Below are positions 1 through 6,394 of a stretch of 13,711 bases of DNA, piece after piece. The notes beneath the pieces were generated by a model. That model worked only from the letters and a program-made list of their open reading frames with translations, made no database searches and had not been told where the DNA came from. Every line of letters begins with the position of its first letter. The first letter of the stretch is position 1. Made by a program: the position numbers and the translations under genes. Source of the DNA: Asaia bogorensis (GTDB lineage: Bacteria > Pseudomonadota > Alphaproteobacteria > Acetobacterales > Acetobacteraceae). The DNA lies in the NCBI GenBank assembly GCA_945873675.1, contig CAMCEP010000048.1, positions 1 to 13,711 of the forward strand, in the 5' to 3' direction.

Positions 1-792
1 CATCTGGAACCTGGCCCCTTAGTGTTTTTGCTCCCTTCTGCCGGTTTGGAGACAAGCCTTTTCTGGCCGGATGATATTGATGTCTTCGATGGGGATTTAC
101 CGCCGGAAACGATAATCCCGCGAGAGCCGGAGGTGGCGCCAGCGCCGCCTCCGGTTGCTCCCGCACCGCCCGCGCCAGCGCCTGCTCCCGCACCGCCGCC
201 ATCGCGCGAAGAAGTTGCCGTATCTACAAAACAGGAAGGCGCCCCACGCACGCCCTTGTTTGCTGGTATCGGCTTACTGTTGCTGGTGGCGATCGGTGGT
301 GCTGTGTGGTGGTTCACCGGTTCCTCGCCAGCGCCGGCGCCAATCGCAACACCGGCGCCGCCCGCATCACCGGCACCTTCACCGGCGCCAGTCACCGCAG
401 AACGCCCCTGGCTTGAACGCAGCGATGCCATGAACCTGCGTGACCTGGTGCAATCCGCACCAGATGTCGCTTCTATCCATGCCGCCGCGCTCAGGCGTCA
501 GGCAGCCGGACGGCATGATGATGCGCTGGTGCTGTTCGAAGAAGCGGGCGAACGCGGCCATGCATCGGCACTGACCGCCGTGGCACGGCTTTATGACCCA
601 ATTGGTTTTGTCGCCGGCCGTCCATTCCGCGCACCAGATCCGCGTGCGGCGGCGCGTTATTATCGCGATGCCGTGCAGAAGGGTGATGCGGCCGCAGAAG
701 CGCCACGTGCCGCGCTCAAGGCATGGCTGGAAGAACAAGCGCGCGCCGGGAATGGCACAGCGGAAACGGCGTTAAAGGAATTCTGGACATGA
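1..792 (+). CDS. Single-pass membrane protein with Pro/Ala-rich linkers and Sel1-like periplasmic region (5' partial)
   Basis: The reading frame is open from the first base to the TGA at 790-792, giving 263 visible residues. A GTG at 22 could start it, but no ribosome binding site precedes it, so the gene most likely begins upstream of the window. Visible parts: about 40 N-terminal residues ending in an acidic stretch; a Pro/Ala-rich linker (about 45-67); one hydrophobic helix (about 86-105); a second Pro/Ala linker; then a helical region (about 150-255) with tandem alanine-rich helices resembling Sel1/TPR repeats (ALVLFEEAGERGHASAL, then AARYYRDAVQKGDAAAE). Lys and Arg just before the helix and none just after it predict a cytoplasmic N-terminus and periplasmic C-terminus. 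It heads, or lies within, an operon whose next gene overlaps it by 4 bases. By position and topology it could be the membrane-anchoring end of a PpkA-like Ser/Thr kinase, but no kinase motif is in view, so this is inference. Confidence 0.75.
   Translation, partial: HLEPGPLVFLLPSAGLETSLFWPDDIDVFDGDLPPETIIPREPEVAPAPPPVAPAPPAPAPAPAPPPSREEVAVSTKQEGAPRTPLFAGIGLLLLVAIGGAVWWFTGSSPAPAPIATPAPPASPAPSPAPVTAERPWLERSDAMNLRDLVQSAPDVASIHAAALRRQAAGRHDDALVLFEEAGERGHASALTAVARLYDPIGFVAGRPFRAPDPRAAARYYRDAVQKGDAAAEAPRAALKAWLEEQARAGNGTAETALKEFWT
775..780 (+). promoter_or_regulatory. Ribosome binding site for the vWA gene
   Basis: AAGGAA lies 8 bases before the ATG at 789. It supports starting the vWA protein at 789, immediately before its signal peptide, rather than at the earlier in-frame ATG at 723, which lies deep inside the preceding gene. 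Confidence 0.6.
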
Positions 793-2738
793 TTTTGCGT
801 CGCGCGCTTTTAGTTTTGGCGCTTAGCCTGCTTTGCACCGGGCCATTCACTGAAGTCAGCGCGCAGCAAGCGGCGCGGCAGCCGCTGCTGATGGAAGGAC
901 GCACCGCGTTGTTTCAACGCGTCATCCTGCGACCCGGCGCGCGGCTGGCGGAACGGCCGGATGCGAATGCACCTTCCCAGCCAACGCCGGGCTTTGGTGT
1001 GTTTTATGTCTATGCGCGCCAGGGCAGCGGCGCTGATGCCTGGCTTGAAATTGGTGCGGCACAGGATGGCCGCACGCAGGGCTGGGTACCGGCAGAACGC
1101 ACGATTGATTGGAAGCAGACCATGGTGCTGGCTTTCAACAATCCCGCCGGGCGCGAACGCGCCATGTTTTTCCGTGAAGGCGAAACACCGCGCGCGCTTT
1201 GGCTTAATACCCGCGGCGGTGCAGCAGAAGCCACGAGGCTGCGTGAAGCGGCCGGCACCAATACCGAAGGGCCGGTGATTGCGCTGGAGCCTGAGAATTT
1301 TATTGATATTACAAGACAATTCTATCTGCTGCCCATCATCTCAGCCCAGCGCGTGGAAAATGAGGCTGCGCAGGAAGCGCGGCTGCTGGAGGTGATTTCT
1401 GCCCCCGCACAGGCTGCACCGCCACCACCGGCTGATCCGGATGCGCTCCGCAATTATCGTGGCGCGGTGGTTTTTGTAGTGGATACCACCATCAGCATGG
1501 GTCCCTATATTGAACGCACGCGGGAAGCGCTGAAGCGCGTTGTGGATCGCATTCGCGATACCGCGGTTCGCGATAATTTTCGCTTCGGCATGGTCGCCTT
1601 CCGCGACCACTTGGGCGGCAATCCCAGGCTTGAATATGTCACGCGCATGGTCTCCCTGCCTGATTTGGCAGAGGCTTCGGATGCGATCCTGCCACGCCTT
1701 TCAGAACTGGCCGAAGCGCGCGAGAGCAATGAAGGTTTTGACGAGGATTCTCTTGCCGGCATCAAGCTCGCCTTAGATGAAGTGCCCTGGCAGCAATATG
1801 GCGGGCGCTTTGTTATTCTAGTGACGGATGCTGGCGCGCGCGATGCGAAGGATCCGCGCGGGCAGACGCAAATGGGCCCGGAAGAAATGCGCCAATTGGC
1901 GCAATCAGAAGCAAAGCAAGTTGCCATCTACGCCATTCATCTGAAAACACCCGAAGGGCGCAACAACCACGCGCGGGCGGAACGGCAATACCGCGAACTC
2001 ACACGCTTCGGCGCGGCGGGGGAACTTTATTACCCAATCAATGAAGGCAATATGGGCCAATTCGGCCAGACCGTTGATGCGCTGACGGATGCGCTGCTCG
2101 CGCAAGTCGCCGCCGCAGTTGGGCGCCCCATCGCCGGCATCAGGGCACCGCAAGGCGCGGCGGAAAGGCGCATCACGGAACAGGCTGAGATTGTCGGCAC
2201 CGCCATGCGGCTTTCCTATCTTGGTCGTGAAAGGCAGCAAACGGCGCCAGATGTGGTGCGGAGCTTTGTGCTGGATCAGGATCTGAACCCGGCGGATCCG
2301 CGCCCCGAAAGGCGGCCTTTGGATGTGCGCGTATTGCTCACGCGCAATCAGCTTTCTGATCTGGCAACCACCTTGCGCAATATCATCCAGGCGCAAGCAG
2401 CTGCGCGGCTTTCGCCAGAAAGTTTCTTTGAACGCGTGCGCGCTGCCGCTGCCGCCACCGCGCGCGACCCGCGCCGTATGGCAGAATTCCAGCGCCTTAG
2501 CGGGGCCTTTGGCGAATTCCTCCAGGACCTGCCCTATCAAAGCCAGATCATGGAATTCACCCAGGATGAATGGAACAGTATGGGTGCCGGGCGACGCACT
2601 GAAATCGTCAATGCGCTGGAAGCGAAGCTACGCCTTTATGAAGAATTCAACCGCCAGCCCTCGCTTTGGGTGAGTTTTGATGGTGGGCGGAATCCTGGTG
2701 AGGCAATGTATCCCGTGCCGCTGGATGCGCTGCCCTGA
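789..2738 (+). CDS. Secreted vWA-domain protein, resembling the periplasmic part of PpkA
   Basis: A protein of 649 residues starting at the ATG that overlaps the previous stop (ATGA). Residues 1-25 form a signal peptide with likely cleavage after VSA, so the protein is exported. Residues about 36-105 look like an SH3-type beta domain (FQRVILRPGARL, VFYVYAR, GWVPAE). A vWA domain spans about 225-438; its metal-binding (MIDAS) motif reads D232-T-T-I-S236, with Thr where Ser is usual, and a later VTDAG supplies Asp347. The C-terminal about 160 residues hold a conserved-looking module (LDVRVLLTRNQLSDLATTL) followed by helices. This SH3-vWA-tail layout resembles the region behind the membrane helix of PpkA, the type VI secretion kinase, but here it is a free exported protein. 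I infer a periplasmic sensing or scaffold role with the SUMF1 protein encoded downstream. Confident for vWA and export, moderate for PpkA relatedness. Confidence 0.85.
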   Translation: MILRRALLVLALSLLCTGPFTEVSAQQAARQPLLMEGRTALFQRVILRPGARLAERPDANAPSQPTPGFGVFYVYARQGSGADAWLEIGAAQDGRTQGWVPAERTIDWKQTMVLAFNNPAGRERAMFFREGETPRALWLNTRGGAAEATRLREAAGTNTEGPVIALEPENFIDITRQFYLLPIISAQRVENEAAQEARLLEVISAPAQAAPPPPADPDALRNYRGAVVFVVDTTISMGPYIERTREALKRVVDRIRDTAVRDNFRFGMVAFRDHLGGNPRLEYVTRMVSLPDLAEASDAILPRLSELAEARESNEGFDEDSLAGIKLALDEVPWQQYGGRFVILVTDAGARDAKDPRGQTQMGPEEMRQLAQSEAKQVAIYAIHLKTPEGRNNHARAERQYRELTRFGAAGELYYPINEGNMGQFGQTVDALTDALLAQVAAAVGRPIAGIRAPQGAAERRITEQAEIVGTAMRLSYLGRERQQTAPDVVRSFVLDQDLNPADPRPERRPLDVRVLLTRNQLSDLATTLRNIIQAQAAARLSPESFFERVRAAAAATARDPRRMAEFQRLSGAFGEFLQDLPYQSQIMEFTQDEWNSMGAGRRTEIVNALEAKLRLYEEFNRQPSLWVSFDGGRNPGEAMYPVPLDALP

Positions 2739-2746
2739 GGGCATGC

Positions 2747-3502
2747 ATGAACCAAAACGCACCGACCCTGCTGCTGCAAGATGTGATCATCCGCCATCAG
2801 GCACCAGGTGGTGGACCAGGCTTTGAACTGGTGGTCGAAACATTTTCCATTGCGCGTGGTGAGGCTTTGGCACTGGTGGGGCCTTCCGGTTCCGGCAAGT
2901 CCACCTTGCTCGATCTGCTGGCCTTGGCGCGGCGCCCCGCAAATGCTGCGCAATTTCTCCTGACACCGCGCGATGGCAAGGCAATAGACCTTGCCGCGCT
3001 TTGGCGCGCGCGCGATGAAAATCGCCTGACCGCCATCCGTGCGGCCCATTTCGGCTACATCCTGCAAACGGGTGGACTGCTACCGTTTCTTTCTGTGCGA
3101 AGGAATATTGCGCTGAGCCAGGCTGTGCTTGGCCGGCCTGATCCCGCGCATATCGAAGCCTTGGCGGCACGGCTTGAAATTGCGGCCTTGCTGGATAGGA
3201 TGCCCACCTCGCTTTCTGTCGGGCAAAGGCAGCGTGTCGCGATTGCCCGCGCCCTGGCGCATCGCCCAGAAATCCTGCTGGCGGATGAACCGACCGCGAG
3301 TGTTCACCCTGCCCTGGCGGATACGGTCATGGCGCTGCTGCTGGAACAGGCGCGCGAACAGGATACGGCGTTGATCCTGGCAACGCATGATCCGGATCGT
3401 GCTGCACGCCATGGTTTTGCGCTGCTGCCGATCCGCACAGAAGCCCATCAAGGCAGCGGTCGTTCCTGGCTTGGCCGCGCAACCACAGGCGCGGTGGCAT
3501 GA
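2747..3502 (+). CDS. ABC transporter ATP-binding protein, TagT/LolD-like
   Basis: A cytoplasmic ATPase of 251 residues, expected to pair with the permease encoded next (4-base ATGA overlap). It starts 8 bases after the vWA stop, with GAGGG just upstream of the ATG. Motifs: Walker A GPSGSGKST (45-53); Q-loop Gln107; signature LSVGQ (156-160) instead of LSGGQ; Walker B ILLADE with catalytic Glu181; H-loop His214. The D-loop, normally NLDP or SALD, reads SVHP, so the usual Asp is His187. It belongs to the family with LolD, MacB and FtsE, which drive mechanotransmission or lipoprotein/peptide export rather than simple import. In this neighbourhood (vWA, permease, SUMF1) TagT of the threonine-phosphorylation pathway is the closest functional analogue I know. 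The signature and D-loop changes may alter ATP hydrolysis at one or both sites. Confidence 0.9.
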   Translation: MNQNAPTLLLQDVIIRHQAPGGGPGFELVVETFSIARGEALALVGPSGSGKSTLLDLLALARRPANAAQFLLTPRDGKAIDLAALWRARDENRLTAIRAAHFGYILQTGGLLPFLSVRRNIALSQAVLGRPDPAHIEALAARLEIAALLDRMPTSLSVGQRQRVAIARALAHRPEILLADEPTASVHPALADTVMALLLEQAREQDTALILATHDPDRAARHGFALLPIRTEAHQGSGRSWLGRATTGAVA

Positions 3503-4722
3503 ATACTGGCAAATCCCACACCGGGCTGCTGGTGGGGCTTTCGCTGCGTGATCTTTTGCATGAACGCACGCTCGCCCTTTGTTCCCTGATCGGCCTTGCG
3601 GCGGTATTGGCGCCACTGATTATACTGTTCGGTCTGAAACAGGGCGTGATTGATGGGCTGCGTGCGGAGTTGATTGATAATCCGCGCAGCCGAATGGTGG
3701 TGAACGCTGCCAATCGCAATTTCGATGCGGCGCTTCTCACGCGCCTTGCTGCGCGGCCTGATATCGCCTTTGTCATTCCCCGTATTCGCAGCCTGAATAC
3801 CGAAGCACGGTTTGAAAACCCAGCGCGCCCAGGCACGGTGCTGCGCGCTGAATTGCTCGCCACTGCCGCGGGCGATCCCTTGCTGCATGGCCTGCCCAGC
3901 ATTTCGCCGCGCCAGATTATTCCAAGCGCTTCCTTCGCTGCACGGCTTGATCTGCAGCCTGGTATACAGGTGACGTTGCGCGCCATTCGCGGTGATGCCA
4001 GCGCGCGGGAAGTTTTGAATTTTCCTGTCACTGTCATCGCTATCGCGCCGCCAAGCGCCTTTGGGCGCGACGGTGTTTTTGTGGACCTCAAGATGCTGCT
4101 GCTGGTGGATGGCTTCACCGATGGCACACTACCGGCCAGTACAACGCCCACCGATATCGCGGATGATCCCGCGCGGATTTATGCCGGCTTTCGTGCCCAT
4201 GCGCGACGCCTAGATGATGTCACGCGCATTGATCATGATCTGCGGCGCGATGGGATAGAGGTTGAAACGCTGGCCGAACAGGTTGAAGGCTTGCTGAGCC
4301 TTGATCGCAGCCTGACGTTGCTATTCGCTTTGCTCGCGGGCTTGGGTGGCATTGGGTATCTCGTCTCGCTCGGGGTTGGGCTTTATGCCAATGTGGAACG
4401 CAAGCAACGTGATCTTTCGCTGTTGCGGCTGATTGGGCTTTCGCGGCGTGACCTTGTGGTGTTTCCGCTATTGCAGGCGCTGATCATCGCGGCTGCCGGC
4501 GCAGCCTTGGCAAGCCTGCTGGCGCTGACCGTGGCGGGGCTGGTGAACAGCCTGCCGCTCGGAGGTGCCAATCCCGCCGGCGGGCGTGCCATTTGTGTTA
4601 TTGCGACGGAACATCTTGTGCTGGCCTTGCTTGTCAGCCTTTTGGGCGCGGCGTTGTCAGCCGCTTTTGCCGGGTATCGCGCTGCCCGGATCGAACCAGC
4701 AGAGGGGCTTCGCGATGCGTAA
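3499..4722 (+). CDS. FtsX/MacB-family ABC permease, TagS-like
   Basis: An inner-membrane protein of 407 residues. Topology is typical of the FtsX/MacB/LolE family: a first helix (about 25-47), a large periplasmic domain (about 48-265), then three helices (about 271-296, 319-349, 372-395). Between helices 2 and 3 is a cytoplasmic loop RKQRDLSLLRLIGLSRRDL, the coupling segment that contacts the ATPase, and the protein ends in the family-typical RIEPAEGLRDA. The start overlaps the ATPase stop by 4 bases, and its own stop overlaps the next gene by 8 bases, so translation of the three is likely coupled. With the ATPase it should form a dimeric mechanotransmission-type transporter. In the Pseudomonas type VI pathway TagS/TagT sit upstream of PpkA activation; that assignment here rests on gene neighbourhood and family, not on sequence comparison I could run. 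A LolCE-type lipoprotein transporter is the main alternative. Confidence 0.88.
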   Translation: MNTGKSHTGLLVGLSLRDLLHERTLALCSLIGLAAVLAPLIILFGLKQGVIDGLRAELIDNPRSRMVVNAANRNFDAALLTRLAARPDIAFVIPRIRSLNTEARFENPARPGTVLRAELLATAAGDPLLHGLPSISPRQIIPSASFAARLDLQPGIQVTLRAIRGDASAREVLNFPVTVIAIAPPSAFGRDGVFVDLKMLLLVDGFTDGTLPASTTPTDIADDPARIYAGFRAHARRLDDVTRIDHDLRRDGIEVETLAEQVEGLLSLDRSLTLLFALLAGLGGIGYLVSLGVGLYANVERKQRDLSLLRLIGLSRRDLVVFPLLQALIIAAAGAALASLLALTVAGLVNSLPLGGANPAGGRAICVIATEHLVLALLVSLLGAALSAAFAGYRAARIEPAEGLRDA

Positions 4723-6394
4723 GCTGTTCATCGCCTTGATCGCCATGGCGGCGAACCTGCCGCAAGCATCGCGTGCGCAGGAGAGATGGGCGGCAGAATT
4801 CTGGAATCCAAAGCCCCTAGCCGATGATCTGATCCTGCCCATGCCTTGCGGTGGCGCCATGGTATTTCGCCCGGTACCGACACCGCTTGGCCAGGGGTTG
4901 CTCGCGGATCGGCCTGCCATGTTGGGTCAGGCGGATGCCGCGACCAATTACAGTGAGTTTTTGCGCCAGAGTTTCATCGCCGGCCCGTTTCATGGCGCCG
5001 ATGCTGCTGCACCGCCGCGCTATTACATCGGCAAATATGAAGTGACGCGCGATCAATACAGCGCTGTGACCAGCGAAACCTGCCCAACACCTGCAACCGC
5101 CGGGCGCCTGCCGCAGGCAGATATCGCCTGGCATGATGCCATTGGCTTCACGCTGCGTTATTCCACTTGGCTCGCGCGCAATGCGCGGGACGCATTGCCG
5201 ACGCGCGATGATGCGCGCGCCTTTGTACGCCTACCGACCGAAGATGAATGGGAATTCGCCGCGCGCGGTGGCAGCGCAGTTTCAGAAGCGGATTTCAGCG
5301 CGCGCGTGTTTCCCATGCCGGATGGCATGCAGCGCCATGTCTGGTTTCAGGGCACGCGATCCTCAGGCGGGCGGGTGCGGCCCATCGGCATGCTGGAACC
5401 CAATCCGCTTGGGGTTTTCGATATCCTTGGCAATGTCGCGGAATGGGTGCTGGAACCCTATCGGCTCAATCGCGTTGGTCGGCTACATGGTCAGGCCGGC
5501 GGCATGGTGGCGCGGGGTGGGGATTTCCTGACGCCGGAAGAACAGATCCGTTCAAGCCTGCGCGTTGAATTGCCGCCGCTGGATCGCAATGGCGAAGCGC
5601 TCCGGCTGCGCAGCCTTGGCTTTCGCCCCGTACTTGCTTTGGTGGCCACCAGCAGCGACCAGCGCCCAACGCAATTGCGCGCAGCTTTTGAAGCCGAGGC
5701 ACAATCACGCGGCAGCGCCAGCGAAGATCCGGCACGGCTTCTGGAAGTCCTGAAGAATGACACGCCAGACCCAGCACTACGCCAGGGGATTGATCGCGTG
5801 GGCGCGGCGCTGCGTACCGCGCAGCGTGAACGCAATGATCAGGAAATACAGGCGATCCAAAGTCAGATTGCAGCGGCAGCGCAAATTGGCCGGCAAATCC
5901 TATTGGCGGAAGGTTTTGGCGAATTGCTTGGCGCCTTTGCCCGCGTGCAGGCGGAAACCGTGCAGGCGCAGCGCACACTTGCAGAAGATCAAGGCCGCAT
6001 CGCTGCCGCAACTCAGGCGGAAGTGCAGGCAGCGCTACGCCGGCAACAGGAACGCACGCAGCAAATCACCAATACCATGGCGCGTATCGAAGCGGCGCTG
6101 CGCAGCCAGGCGGAAGGCCAGCCAGCGCGTGCCCAGGAACTGACCGCGAGCTATCTGCGCAGCGTGCTTGCCGTTGGCCGCAGCGCGGATCGGCTGCGGA
6201 TCGCGGATGCCGGCAATGTGGTGCAGCAGGAATTGCAGGCGCAGAATATGCAATACCTACCGGAATTGGCGCGCATCGCGGCGCGGCATATGGTCGCGGT
6301 CAGCAATGGCAATCCGCCAAGCCGCGAACAGGCGATGACTGATCTGAAGGCAGTTTTGCAGCCAGCGGCGCCGACACAGCCTTCGCGGCGTTAG
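4715..6394 (+). CDS. Secreted SUMF1-domain protein with long helical tail, TagR-like
   Basis: A protein of 559 residues. I start it at ATG 4715, preceded by AGAGGGG and opening with a signal peptide (about 1-21, cleavage after SRA); an earlier in-frame ATG at 4565 lies inside the permease gene and gives no signal peptide. Residues about 42-306 are a SUMF1/FGE-sulfatase domain: YYIGKYEVTRDQY, VRLPTEDEWEFAARGG, GVFDILGNVAEWV, GGDF and LGFRPV in order. The only cysteines are at 45 and 123; none lies near the C-terminal part of the domain where true formylglycine-generating enzymes carry their catalytic pair, so a binding rather than enzymatic role is likely. Residues about 310-550 are rich in Ala, Gln, Arg and Glu and predicted helical, probably coiled coil. 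TagR, a periplasmic SUMF1 protein that promotes PpkA activation, is the nearest analogue. The long helical tail is not something I associate with TagR. Confidence 0.87.
   Translation: MRKLFIALIAMAANLPQASRAQERWAAEFWNPKPLADDLILPMPCGGAMVFRPVPTPLGQGLLADRPAMLGQADAATNYSEFLRQSFIAGPFHGADAAAPPRYYIGKYEVTRDQYSAVTSETCPTPATAGRLPQADIAWHDAIGFTLRYSTWLARNARDALPTRDDARAFVRLPTEDEWEFAARGGSAVSEADFSARVFPMPDGMQRHVWFQGTRSSGGRVRPIGMLEPNPLGVFDILGNVAEWVLEPYRLNRVGRLHGQAGGMVARGGDFLTPEEQIRSSLRVELPPLDRNGEALRLRSLGFRPVLALVATSSDQRPTQLRAAFEAEAQSRGSASEDPARLLEVLKNDTPDPALRQGIDRVGAALRTAQRERNDQEIQAIQSQIAAAAQIGRQILLAEGFGELLGAFARVQAETVQAQRTLAEDQGRIAAATQAEVQAALRRQQERTQQITNTMARIEAALRSQAEGQPARAQELTASYLRSVLAVGRSADRLRIADAGNVVQQELQAQNMQYLPELARIAARHMVAVSNGNPPSREQAMTDLKAVLQPAAPTQPSRR

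Noticed and set aside
789..863. Lipobox in the vWA signal peptide (SLLC)
   Set aside because: The residue before Cys is Leu, not Gly/Ala/Ser, and a better signal-peptidase I site (VSA before QQ) follows.
1905..2540. Open frame of 211 codons antisense to the vWA gene
   Set aside because: Product of GC-rich third-position bias; no domain or start signal, while the + strand carries a clear vWA protein.
3327..4151. Long open frame on the - strand across the ATPase/permease junction (274 codons)
   Set aside because: Shadow of two well-supported genes on the + strand; low-complexity Arg/Ser/Ala-rich product with no recognisable domain and no ribosome binding site.
4565..4714. N-terminal extension of the SUMF1 protein to ATG 4565
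   Set aside because: It would overlap the permease gene by over 150 bases and bury the signal peptide; ATG 4715 has AGAGGGG upstream.
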